NCBI GenBank assembly: GCA_002529455.1
Contig: NYMS01000048.1
Coordinates: forward strand, 496,001 to 560,000
Length of the DNA stretch: 64,000 nucleotides
Direction: 5' to 3'
DNA from: Glycomyces fuscus
GTDB lineage: Bacteria; Actinomycetota; Actinomycetes; Streptosporangiales; Streptosporangiaceae
Shown in pieces: positions 30,937 to 39,490 of the stretch (position 1 is its first letter; every line of letters begins with the position of its first letter). A program made the position numbers and the translations under genes. The notes below the pieces were generated by a model, which saw nothing but the letters and a program-made list of their open reading frames with translations, made no database searches and was not told where the DNA came from.

Positions 30937-30967
30937 CGGCGGCCGTCTCCGTGCGGGGCGGCCGCCG
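30937..30967 (+). terminator. terminator after enoyl-CoA hydratase
   Basis: CGGCGGCCG (30937-30945) pairs with CGGCCGCCG (30959-30967), a 9-bp perfect stem 16 nt after the stop. Confidence 0.7.
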
Positions 30968-31004
30968 TCCGTGTCTTCGGACCCGTTCGTCCCCGTACAC
31001 GCGG

Positions 31005-31034
31005 GCGCCCGCCGTGCGGTCGCACGGCGGGCGC
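31005..31034. terminator. bidirectional terminator between converging genes
   Basis: GCGCCCGCCGTGCG (31005-31018) and CGCACGGCGGGCGC (31021-31034) form a 14-bp perfect stem with a 2-nt centre. It serves the wall-polymer operon arriving on the minus strand. Confidence 0.8.
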
Positions 31035-31071
31035 GGCGGGGAGCCCCGTCAGCGGCGGGACGGCACCGCGG

Positions 31072-33786
31072 TCACGTGCCGGAACCGAGCATCCGGTCGA
31101 CCACGCGGCGGGTGGCCAGCCCGTCGGAGGGGTGGCAGAAGTCCCGGACGAACTCCGCGTACTGCTCCCGGTACCGCTCGGCCACGCCGTCGATGTCGCG
31201 GATCGACTTGACCAGTTCCTCGGAGGTGCCGATCAGCGGGCCGGGGGCGCGCGAGGACAGGTCGAAGTAGAACCCGCGCAGGGTGTCCCGGTAGTGCTCC
31301 AGGTCGTAGGTGAAGAACAGCATCGGCCTGCCCGAGTGGGCGAAGTCGAAGAACACCGACGAGTAGTCCGTGATCAGCACGTCCGTGATCAGGTACAGGT
31401 CGGCGATGTCGGGGTACTTCGACACGTCCCAGACGAACCCCTGGCCCGCCCCGGGGATGCTGTCCAGCACCTTCGGGTGCTTGCGGAAGAGCAGCACGTG
31501 GTCCTCGCCCAACTCGTGCTGGGCGGCCTCCAGGTCGATCCGCAGGTCGAGCTTGAAGCGGGTCCCCCCGTAGCGCTGGTCGTCCCGCCAGGTGGGGGCG
31601 TACAGCACCACCTTCCTGCCCTCCGGGATGCCCAGGAGTTCGCGGGTCCGCCTGGCGCGCTCCTCCCTGTCGGGCGCGTGGAACACGTCGTTGCGCGGAT
31701 AGCCCGACTCGAGGATCTCCGTCTCGCACCGGAACGCGTCGCGCATGATCGGTGTGGTGAAGGAGTTCGGCGAGACGAGGAAGTCCCACTGGCGGGACCG
31801 GTACGGCAGGCTCGCGATGTAGGCCCGGTTGGCCTTGGGCGTGCCCAGCAGGTCCGCGCCGATCTTCTTGAGCGGCGTGCCGTGCCAGGTCTGCACGACG
31901 GTCTGCCCCTCGCGGCGCGTGAACCAGTCGCCGATGCCGACGTTGGTCACCACGTAGCGGCTGCGGGCCAGGGCCTCGTACCACTCGCGGCTGTGCCACT
32001 CCACGGGGGTCACGCCCTCGGGCAGGCCGACCTGCTGGTCGTCCACCGACCACAGGTGCTCCACCTCCACACCCCGGCGTACCAGTTCCTCGTACACCGC
32101 GCGCGGGGAGTCGGAGAACTGCTTGCCGCCGAAGCTGTTGTAGAACACCGCCTCGCGCAGCGGCATCCGCTTGCACTCCTCGGTGAACGCCTCACGCAGG
32201 ACGCGCTGCTGGTAGGCGCCCCGCTCGTCCTCGGACAGCGGATTGCCCGAACGCAGGAAGGGGCGGTCGTGGAAGCGCCGGTCCAGGGCGAAGGAGCGCC
32301 CGCTCCCCCGGTGCTTGAGCGGCAGGACGCCGACCAGGTCGGGGCGGATCTTGACCGGCACGTCCGCGGTGTGGTCCCAGCCGCCGCGCTCACGGAAGGT
32401 GAAGTACCAGCGCCCCTTGCGCAGCGGCAGGGGGTCGCCGTAGAAGTCGACCGCCTCGGGGTCCACGGCCGCCCGGAACCGGCCCCCGGAGATCTCCACC
32501 GGGACGGTGACCTCCTCGAACCGCTCCCCGTGCCGCAGCACCATCACCCGGTCCCGCTCGGGGCCGGTGTAGGAGCCCGACAGCACCAGGGAGCCGTCCA
32601 CCCACTCCGCGGAGTCCACCACGGGCTGGCGCAGGCGGTCGTGCAGGACGAGGGTGTCCACGGAGCTGAGGCCGACCGAGACCTCCCGGTCCTCGCCGAA
32701 GGGGTGGGCCCCGGCGATCACGCCGGGGGCGACGGCCACCTGCACGCGGCCCTGCGGGGTGACCGCCTGGACGCGCAGCTCCCGGGTGCCGGCGGAGTCC
32801 GCCACGGCCAGGTCGGCGAGGGGGACGGCGACCCGGTGTCCCCCCTCGTCGGCGGCCGGGGCCGGGTACTCGCGCTCCACGGCCGCGTCGGCGGATCCGT
32901 GCGCCACCACCAGGCGCTCCACCGGTCCGCGCAGGTCCAGCCGCAGGGTGTCGTCGTCGACGGAGTACCCGGTCAGCTCGGCCGTGACCGGCTCGATCCG
33001 AAACTCCAGCCGCTTCTTGCGCAGAGCGCTGACCCACCGGGTGTCGCGGTCCAGCAGGTGCGCGTGGGAGTGCCCGGAGGATCCGACCTCGCCCGGCACG
33101 ACGCCCGCCCTGCGCAGCTTGCCGTAGGCCCACACGCCCAGGGTCAGCGACCACGTCCCGGGCTGCCAGGCCCCGCCGGTGCGCAGCCTTGCCGGGTCGA
33201 TCAGGATCTCGAACCCGGACCAGTCGTAGGAGTGCAGCGCCTGCTTGGAGTCACGGGTGGCGCGGGGCTCGCGCCGGGGGGTCACCCTCAGCGCGACGCG
33301 GCGGCGCGACCCGGGCGCGGTGAGCCAGGCGAGCACGGGCACGCGCGGCGCGGACTCCACGGGCACGTTGTGCACGTGGGCGTAGCCGCGCAGGCGCAGG
33401 CCGCCCTCGACCCACACCATCTCGGTCAGCTGCGTCACGAGGGGCAGTTCCTTGTCGCGCAGCCTCGTGACCTCCCTGGGCAGGGAGGACGGGGCCACGC
33501 CGGGCACCTCCACGGACGGCGACAGGCGCCCCTTCACCAGGTGGGCCCTGGGGTTGTCGCGCTCGTACCGCACCACCTTCTCCAGGTCGCCGAGCCGGTG
33601 CTCCTTGGCGAGCCACAGCTTCACGCGGGTCAGCGGCGCGAACCCGGACAGGTCCCCTGCGGACATGCCGCCCAGGAAGCCGTCCGCCTCGGCGAGGAAG
33701 CGCGAGCGCTCCTCGTCGTCGGACTCGGGCAGGTAGCGCATGAGGCGCTGGAGGTCGTCGGGGAGCTGCGGTTGTGCTCCGGCCAT
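31072..33786 (-). CDS. TagF/TarL-type polyol-phosphate transferase with long N-terminal region
   Basis: The C-terminal third of this 904-aa protein matches CDP-glycerol/CDP-ribitol phosphotransferases, which polymerise teichoic acid at the inner membrane face. Motifs are WHGTPLKKIG (H635), RKHPK (H770) and LITDYSSV (D807). Residues 1-575 match no family I recognise: a short helical start, then several beta-rich stretches that look like repeated immunoglobulin-like units. The start is ATG 33786 (MAGAQPQLPDDL), with AGGAA 11 nt upstream. It is the last gene of the operon, 35 nt after the second transferase. The presence of a CDP-ribitol synthase in the operon suggests ribitol-phosphate as substrate. 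Confidence 0.85.
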   Translation of the reverse strand: MAGAQPQLPDDLQRLMRYLPESDDEERSRFLAEADGFLGGMSAGDLSGFAPLTRVKLWLAKEHRLGDLEKVVRYERDNPRAHLVKGRLSPSVEVPGVAPSSLPREVTRLRDKELPLVTQLTEMVWVEGGLRLRGYAHVHNVPVESAPRVPVLAWLTAPGSRRRVALRVTPRREPRATRDSKQALHSYDWSGFEILIDPARLRTGGAWQPGTWSLTLGVWAYGKLRRAGVVPGEVGSSGHSHAHLLDRDTRWVSALRKKRLEFRIEPVTAELTGYSVDDDTLRLDLRGPVERLVVAHGSADAAVEREYPAPAADEGGHRVAVPLADLAVADSAGTRELRVQAVTPQGRVQVAVAPGVIAGAHPFGEDREVSVGLSSVDTLVLHDRLRQPVVDSAEWVDGSLVLSGSYTGPERDRVMVLRHGERFEEVTVPVEISGGRFRAAVDPEAVDFYGDPLPLRKGRWYFTFRERGGWDHTADVPVKIRPDLVGVLPLKHRGSGRSFALDRRFHDRPFLRSGNPLSEDERGAYQQRVLREAFTEECKRMPLREAVFYNSFGGKQFSDSPRAVYEELVRRGVEVEHLWSVDDQQVGLPEGVTPVEWHSREWYEALARSRYVVTNVGIGDWFTRREGQTVVQTWHGTPLKKIGADLLGTPKANRAYIASLPYRSRQWDFLVSPNSFTTPIMRDAFRCETEILESGYPRNDVFHAPDREERARRTRELLGIPEGRKVVLYAPTWRDDQRYGGTRFKLDLRIDLEAAQHELGEDHVLLFRKHPKVLDSIPGAGQGFVWDVSKYPDIADLYLITDVLITDYSSVFFDFAHSGRPMLFFTYDLEHYRDTLRGFYFDLSSRAPGPLIGTSEELVKSIRDIDGVAERYREQYAEFVRDFCHPSDGLATRRVVDRMLGSGT

Positions 33787-33821
33787 GGGTTCTCGGGTTC
33801 CTTTCACGTGTGCGGCGGTTC

Positions 33822-35819
33822 TCACACGCGCGCGGGAGCGGCTTCCGCGGTGTCCGGTGTGCCGGGCACGGCGGAGACCGGGTGCTGGGCGCTGGCGCGG
33901 TCGTAGAGGTCGTCCACGGCGGCGGCGAAGCGCGCCTGGGAACTGGGCTCTCCGGGGCCGAGCAGGTAGGTCTTGAGCTCGGTGCGCGCGTCGGACAGCT
34001 CGTCCTCGGCGAGGTGGACGGCGGCCAGGGCCGCGTCCAGTCCGCCGCCGTCCGGGGAGAGCATGTACGCGGCGCTGGAGGTGGGGTGCTTGGCCTGGAA
34101 CTCCTCGTGCGTGATGCCCTCGCAGTTGGTGATCGCGTAGGGCTTCTCGGTGGCGATGAAGTCGGCCACGACGCTGGAGATGTCGCTGATGAGCAGGTCG
34201 GCCTGGTTGAAGCAGGAGTACAGCGAGGGCCTGGGGCCCTGGATGACCAGGTGCTCGGTGTCGGCGTGGCTGTCCCAGTACATCCGGTGCCACTCCTCCG
34301 ACAGCTCCTGTACCCGGGCGGCGGCCTCGGGGTCGGCCCGGCCCTCCTCACGGGAGTTGTGCGCCTCGTCCGTGGCCCCGTTGTCGGTGTCGAAGTCGGC
34401 CAGGCGCCGCTCCAGGTCGGCCAGGCGCGCGGAGGAGCCGCCCTGGGCGGACCCGGGGCGGTTGGCGGCCTCGATCAGCTCGACGATGCGCCGGTGCGCC
34501 GTGCGGGCGGCGGCGGAGCGCATGCCCGTGAACGGGTGCGGCTTGTAGAGGACGCGCACGCCCGGTTCGGCGGACAGCAGGGCGCGGACGAGGGCGGGCC
34601 CGGCGTCGACCAGGGAGGTGTTGCCCGGCTCGTCGGTCCATCCCTCCCAGGTCGGGGCGTACAGGACGGTGCGTACGGCGTTGGGCGCGGTGTCGGTGCG
34701 GATGGCGTCGAGCTGGGGGCGCCCCACCTCGACGATCTCGTCGGTGCGCACGCCCACCTGGGCGCGGTCGTAGCGGTCCCGGCCCGCCCGGCCCGCGGTC
34801 CACACCTCGTCGTAGACCTTGCTGAACGGGTTGATGCTGGCGACCTTGTCGCTGTCCCCGTGCCCGATGAACACGTGCTTGATCAGCGGGTTGCGCAGCA
34901 TGTGGATGTTCTTGCCGGTGTTGGCCGGGTACAGGGCCACGCGGGCCGGACCGAAGTCCAGCGCCATCAGGTCGGTGGCGGCGGGCACGCACAGCACCGG
35001 GACGGGGGTCGGCGCGAGCTGCGCCGCGATGGCGCGCTCGCGCAGCACCACCAGCGTCCGGCGCGGCAGGCGGGCCATGGTCTCCAGCCACATGTTCACC
35101 TGGTAGGCGGAGTCGGCCGACCCGGAGAAGTACAGGACCACCTCGGGACGGTAGGAGTCCAGCCAGGACTGGGCGAACTCCATGATCCGCTCCGGCTCGG
35201 GGATGGACCGGGCCAGCAGCAGGTACCAGCAGAACAGGGCCAGGGCCAGCGCGTTCAGGAACACCGAGACGACCGCGCCGGCGGCCACCGCCCAGACGGT
35301 GCCCACGGCGACGTACGCGATCGCCCCGGCGACGAGGAAGGCGTCCAGGGGCAGCAGACGGCTCATGGGCTCGCGGACGAGGGCCATGGGCGGGCTGTCG
35401 GGGATGCGCAGGGCGTCCAGGTTGATGTTGCGCGTGACGATGGGCAGGCGGCGCCGGACGCGCAGCAGGCGGGCGGCCACACCGCACACCAGCTGGAGGC
35501 CGAAGAGCACCAGGAAGGCCAGCAGGACCATGCCGATACCGGTGGAGGTGGCCGTGGGCGTGGTGATCAGCAGCCCCAGGGCCAGGAGCTGGCGCAGCAG
35601 GGCGCGGGGGGTGATGCCGAGGCGGATCTGCTGGATGAGCTTGGCCAGCTCGGGAAGGCGGTGCAGCAGGAGGGCGTCCATGGCGTAGCTGCCCGCCGCC
35701 CCGACCAGGAAGACCCACCACAGGCCGGTGATGACCCCGGCGAGCATCACCAGGTAGGTCAGGCCGAGCAGGGCGGACCAGGTGAGGGTCTCCCGGTCCA
35801 GGGTCCTCAGCTTGTTCAC
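33822..35819 (-). CDS. membrane-anchored TagF/TarL-type polyol-phosphate transferase
   Basis: The 665-aa product starts at GTG 35819, overlapping the upstream stop by 4 nt (GTGA). The first 205 residues contain about six hydrophobic helices (near 13-30, 33-50, 76-95, 97-115, 157-180, 183-204). The rest is a CDP-polyol phosphotransferase domain with FIGHGDSDK (H320), YAPTWEGW, LYKPHPF (H428) and ADLLISDISSVVADF. Canonical TagF enzymes bind the membrane peripherally, so integral helices are unusual. It probably acts as primase or polymerase together with the other transferase. Confidence 0.84.
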   Translation of the reverse strand: MNKLRTLDRETLTWSALLGLTYLVMLAGVITGLWWVFLVGAAGSYAMDALLLHRLPELAKLIQQIRLGITPRALLRQLLALGLLITTPTATSTGIGMVLLAFLVLFGLQLVCGVAARLLRVRRRLPIVTRNINLDALRIPDSPPMALVREPMSRLLPLDAFLVAGAIAYVAVGTVWAVAAGAVVSVFLNALALALFCWYLLLARSIPEPERIMEFAQSWLDSYRPEVVLYFSGSADSAYQVNMWLETMARLPRRTLVVLRERAIAAQLAPTPVPVLCVPAATDLMALDFGPARVALYPANTGKNIHMLRNPLIKHVFIGHGDSDKVASINPFSKVYDEVWTAGRAGRDRYDRAQVGVRTDEIVEVGRPQLDAIRTDTAPNAVRTVLYAPTWEGWTDEPGNTSLVDAGPALVRALLSAEPGVRVLYKPHPFTGMRSAAARTAHRRIVELIEAANRPGSAQGGSSARLADLERRLADFDTDNGATDEAHNSREEGRADPEAAARVQELSEEWHRMYWDSHADTEHLVIQGPRPSLYSCFNQADLLISDISSVVADFIATEKPYAITNCEGITHEEFQAKHPTSSAAYMLSPDGGGLDAALAAVHLAEDELSDARTELKTYLLGPGEPSSQARFAAAVDDLYDRASAQHPVSAVPGTPDTAEAAPARV

Positions 35820-37282
35820 TTGACGCTCTCCGTCTCCGTGCGGGAGGTGTCGTTTCCGGCGGCGGGCAGGTCCTCGCGGCGTACGTCCACGACGTGGCCG
35901 GTCAGGTCCGACAGCAGGACGTCCAGGGATGTGCGGGCGACCTTCTCGGCGCTGAGCAGGCTTCCGGAGGGCTCCTCGCCGAAGGCCTTGGTGCGCATCG
36001 GGGTCTGGGTGCGCTCGGGGTTGATGCAGTTGATCCGTACGCCGTCCTCGGACCACTCGTCGGCCAGGGCCTGCGTCAGGTTGACGGTCGCGGCCTTGGT
36101 GGAGGAGTAGAGGCTGTACTCGGCCCGGCCCCGCGTGTAGGAGCTGGAGGTGTACAGCAGCAGCTGGCCCTTGGAACGGGCCAGGTAGGGGAAGGACGCC
36201 CGCGCGATGTGCACCGGGGCCAGGTAGTTGACCCGCAGGGCCTCCTCGATGCCCTCGGGGTCGGTCTGGTCCAGGCGGCCGATGCGCAGGACCCCCGCGG
36301 TGTTGACCACGTGGTCGATGCGCCCCGTCGCGGCGTAGGCCTGGTCCAGGGCCGCGGCCACGTCGGCCGGGTTGGCGACGTTGGTGCGGGTGGCGCTGCG
36401 CGAGTAGCGGAAGACCCGGGCGCCGTACTTCTCGGCCAGGTCGGCCACCCCGGCGCCGATGCCGTAGCTGCCGCCGAAGACCACCATCGTCCTGCCGCCC
36501 AGCAGGCGGGTGTAGTCCGCGTCGGTGAACTCGGGGGTGGAGGCCGAGGCCAGCTGGAAGAGCTTGTCGGCGATGAAGATGTCCACCGGCTGGGTGACCT
36601 TCATGTTCTGCTCCTCGCCCGCGACCACGTGGATGGGCACGTCCGGGGAGTAGCGCAGGACGACCGAGCAGTCGTCGGTGGCCTCGAAGCCGGGGTCGTT
36701 CCAGGCCTTGGCGTAGGCGCCGCGGATGGCGCCGAGCCGGAAGCCCTGGGGGGTCTGGCCCCGGCGCAGCCGCGAGCGGGTGGGGACGTCGGTGATGACG
36801 TCCTCGTCCACCTCGATGATCGTGTCCGAGGACGGGATGGCCACGTCCACGGCCTCGAAGCGGTCCAGCGCCGCGACGCAGTCCTCGATCACCCGCTGGG
36901 AGAGCATGGGTCGCACCGCGTCGTGGAAGAGCACGTTGGTGGTCTCGTCGGGCAGGTGGGACAGGGCGTCCAGCGCGAGCTGGGTGGTGGCGTTGCGCGA
37001 GGTGCCCCCGGGCAGGACGCGCGACACCTTGGCCAGGCCCGCCTTCCGGACGATCGCCTCGGCGTCGGAGACGAATCCGGGGTTCATCATCACGAGGACC
37101 TCGTCCACACCGGCGGCACGCTCGAACAGGGTGAGAGTGTGCTCCAGGATGGTCTTGCCGGCGATCTTCAGCAGTTGCTTGGGCGTCGCCAGGCCGATGC
37201 GCTGGCCGCTGCCCCCTGCCAGGACGACGGCGACCGTCCGGGTCGCCGGGGTGAGGGGCGGGCGTGAAAAGGTTTCAGGCAA
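35816..37282 (-). CDS. bifunctional CDP-ribitol synthase (cytidylyltransferase + SDR reductase)
   Basis: The 488-aa product fuses two enzymes. Residues 15-245 are an IspD/TarI-like cytidylyltransferase (LAGGSGQR at 21-28, TPKQLLKI, FHDAVRP). Residues 262-470 are an SDR with GGSYGIG (270-276), NTAG (327-330), S380 and the catalytic pair Y392/K396. The same fusion in Haemophilus influenzae (Acs1/Bcs1) reduces ribulose-5-phosphate and makes CDP-ribitol. The start is TTG 37282, supported by AGGGAG 7 nt upstream. It is the first gene of the operon, overlapping the next, and should supply activated ribitol to both transferases. Confidence 0.85.
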   Translation of the reverse strand: MPETFSRPPLTPATRTVAVVLAGGSGQRIGLATPKQLLKIAGKTILEHTLTLFERAAGVDEVLVMMNPGFVSDAEAIVRKAGLAKVSRVLPGGTSRNATTQLALDALSHLPDETTNVLFHDAVRPMLSQRVIEDCVAALDRFEAVDVAIPSSDTIIEVDEDVITDVPTRSRLRRGQTPQGFRLGAIRGAYAKAWNDPGFEATDDCSVVLRYSPDVPIHVVAGEEQNMKVTQPVDIFIADKLFQLASASTPEFTDADYTRLLGGRTMVVFGGSYGIGAGVADLAEKYGARVFRYSRSATRTNVANPADVAAALDQAYAATGRIDHVVNTAGVLRIGRLDQTDPEGIEEALRVNYLAPVHIARASFPYLARSKGQLLLYTSSSYTRGRAEYSLYSSTKAATVNLTQALADEWSEDGVRINCINPERTQTPMRTKAFGEEPSGSLLSAEKVARTSLDVLLSDLTGHVVDVRREDLPAAGNDTSRTETESVK

Positions 37283-37727
37283 GGTCGTCTCCCTGTTCGC
37301 ACAGTGGAACTCGTGCCCGACCGTGGGGGTACAGCGTGCCTGTGCTGCACGGTGAGGTCGAGAGGGCGGTAGGCGCGTCCCGGTCCGGGACGGTGAGGGG
37401 CCTCCGCGGTTGTTCTCCTGGTGTTCTTATCGCTTTCGCGGGACGTTCTGGTTCCGACGGTACACAGGACGACAGCGGCCACCGTCAGGTTGTCCCGTTT
37501 TGGGCGGTATTTTCCACCGGTTTCGACACCACAGAGGCCGATTTCTCGGTGGATGTTCTCTGAACAGGTCAGATGCGTACGTACGGGACTTTGTTCCGAA
37601 GGTACCTCCACCGGGGGACCGGTCACGACCGAGTCACACACGCGTCATACGCACACGCCAGGATGACGCGGGGGCCGCGCCAGGGGGGCGGCGCGGCCCC
37701 CGAACAGCGGAGGAGCCGGGGTTGCGC
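37283..37727. other. intergenic region upstream of the wall-polymer operon
   Basis: No gene is supported in these 445 bp. The stretch 37,440-37,640 is distinctly less GC-rich than its surroundings and probably holds the promoter of the minus-strand CDP-ribitol operon. A 10-bp palindrome CGTACGTACG lies at 37576-37585. I could not place -35/-10 boxes with confidence. Confidence 0.5.
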
Positions 37728-39302
37728 TCAGCGGGCGGCGGCCCCCTCCGCGTTCTCCGGAGCCCGCTCCGCGGCGCCCCGGTCGGGGAAGATCACACCC
37801 AGGCCCCAGTGCAGCAGCAGGCCGCTGGCGAGCCCCACGAGCCACCCGTAGTCCGCCAGCGGCGCCAGGAGCGGGACGAGGCCCTCCGCCGGGAAGGGGC
37901 CCGAGCCCTCGGGGGAGTGCGAGCCGCCCACGGCCAGCAGCGAGCCGACGCCGAAGGCCACCAGGGCGCGCCAGTTCCACCCGTGCCGGTACCAGTACTC
38001 CGAGCCGCGCTCGTACAGCGCGGGCAGGTTCATCCGCGTGCGGCGCAGCAGCCAGTAGTCGGCGAGCAGGATGCCCGCCACGGTGCCCAGGAGCCCGCCC
38101 ACCGTGCCCAGCCAGGTGAAGATGTAGACGCTCTCGTTCTCCAGCAGCCGCCACGGGAGGATCAGGACGCTGAGCACGCAGGTGGTGACCGCCCCGGCGC
38201 GGAAGCTGATCAGCCGCGGCCTGAGGTTGGACAGGTCGTAGGCCGGGCCGACCAGGTTGGCCGCGATGTTGGTGGAGACGGTGGCCAGCAGCACGACGAA
38301 GACCGCGAAGAGCAGGCCGATCCCGCTGTCCATCCGCGCGACGACGTCGATCGGGTTCCACAGGGGCTCGCCGTAGACGGACGCGGTGCCCGCCGTGACC
38401 ATGACGGCCAGCAGGGAGAACAGCGTCATCGTGGTGGGCAGGCCCAGGGACTGGCCCGCCACCTGGGCGCGCTGGGAGGACGAGAAGCGGGTGAAGTCGC
38501 TGATGTTCAGGGTCAGCGTCGCCCAGTAGCCGATCACGCCCATCAGCGACGGGAAGAACAGCGCCCAGAAGGACGGCCCCCAGTCCAGGGGCTCACCGGA
38601 GTCCAGGGACAGCATCGGGCCGAGGCCGCCGGCCTCCGCCGCCATCCAGGCCAGCAGCGCGACGCCGCCGAGGATCATCAGCGGCGCGGCCCACACCTGG
38701 ATCCGGCGCACGCCCTCCATGCCCCACAGGATGATCACGAGCTGGGCGGCCCAGAACAGGCCGAAGGACAGCCACAGCGTCCACGGGTGGCCGCCCACCG
38801 CCGCCGCCTGCGCCCACCCGTCGCCGAGCAGGCGTCCGGCCAGGACGTACACCCCCTGGCCGCCGACCCAGGTCTGGATGCCGTACCAGCCGCAGGCGAC
38901 CGCGCCGCGCAGCAGCGCGGGCAGGTTGGCGCCGCGCAGGCCGAAGGAGGCGCGCGCGAACACGGGGAAGGGGATGCCGTACCTGGCGCCCGCGTGTCCG
39001 GTCAGCACCATGGGCAGCAGGACGACGAGGTTGCCCAGGACGACGGCGAGCATGGCCTGGCGCCAGTCCAGGCCCGCGGCGATCAGCCCGCTGGCCAGGG
39101 TCCAGGCCGGGATGCTGACCGACATGCTCACCCACAGGGCGCCGAAGCTGCCGGTGCCCCAGGTGCGCCGGGACATCGGGACGGGCTGGAGGTCGGCGTT
39201 GACGTAGGGGCCCTCGGGCAGGGAGGCCCCCTCGGCCAGGGAGACCCGGCCGTCGGGGTGGGTGACGACGGCGGGTGCCGGCGGAGGCGGGGCGTGGGTC
39301 AC
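37728..39302 (-). CDS. NCS1-family nucleobase/hydantoin permease
   Basis: The 524-aa product has about twelve transmembrane helices. It carries the NCS1 signatures: an N-terminal acidic/proline region, GIPFPVFARASFG in helix 3 and LNISDFTRFSSSQ in the middle. NCS1 proteins import uracil, allantoin or hydantoins with a cation. It starts at GTG 39302 with AGGTG 5 nt upstream. It follows the dihydropyrimidinase cluster on the same strand but behind a hairpin with a T run, so it may be expressed at a lower level or separately. The substrate is probably a pyrimidine or 5-substituted hydantoin. Confidence 0.88.
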   Translation of the reverse strand: MTHAPPPPAPAVVTHPDGRVSLAEGASLPEGPYVNADLQPVPMSRRTWGTGSFGALWVSMSVSIPAWTLASGLIAAGLDWRQAMLAVVLGNLVVLLPMVLTGHAGARYGIPFPVFARASFGLRGANLPALLRGAVACGWYGIQTWVGGQGVYVLAGRLLGDGWAQAAAVGGHPWTLWLSFGLFWAAQLVIILWGMEGVRRIQVWAAPLMILGGVALLAWMAAEAGGLGPMLSLDSGEPLDWGPSFWALFFPSLMGVIGYWATLTLNISDFTRFSSSQRAQVAGQSLGLPTTMTLFSLLAVMVTAGTASVYGEPLWNPIDVVARMDSGIGLLFAVFVVLLATVSTNIAANLVGPAYDLSNLRPRLISFRAGAVTTCVLSVLILPWRLLENESVYIFTWLGTVGGLLGTVAGILLADYWLLRRTRMNLPALYERGSEYWYRHGWNWRALVAFGVGSLLAVGGSHSPEGSGPFPAEGLVPLLAPLADYGWLVGLASGLLLHWGLGVIFPDRGAAERAPENAEGAAAR

Positions 39303-39380
39303 GGGTCACCTGGTCTCGGTGGGCGGGCAGGGGTGCGGCGGTGCCGGGCCCACCGGCGGGTGGAACCCGGGGAGGGCAGG

Positions 39381-39403
39381 AAAAGTCCGGATTCGTTCCG
39401 GAC
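39381..39403 (-). terminator. Rho-independent terminator or attenuator before the permease
   Basis: On the minus strand GTCCGGA pairs with TCCGGAC around a 5-nt loop (39403-39385) and is followed by TTTTCC. It lies between the oxidoreductase and permease genes, so it can reduce read-through into the permease. Confidence 0.7.
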
Positions 39404-39452
39404 CGCCGAACATCTTCGCACGTCACACGGAGACCGGTCACCGGGGCCGGTG

Positions 39453-39482
39453 GCGGGGCCGCCGTCCCCCCGGCGGCCCCGC
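39453..39482 (-). terminator. hairpin after the luciferase-like gene
   Basis: GCGGGGCCGCC (39453-39463) and GGCGGCCCCGC (39472-39482) form an 11-bp perfect stem, 8 nt past the stop of the luciferase-like gene. Confidence 0.7.
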
Positions 39483-39490
39483 GGCGCGGA

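Noticed and set aside
30934-33906. Plus-strand frame of 990 codons opposite the TagF-type gene
   Set aside because: It is a shadow of the minus-strand transferase, which has real motifs; the plus frame is repetitive Val/Gly/His/Arg without domains.
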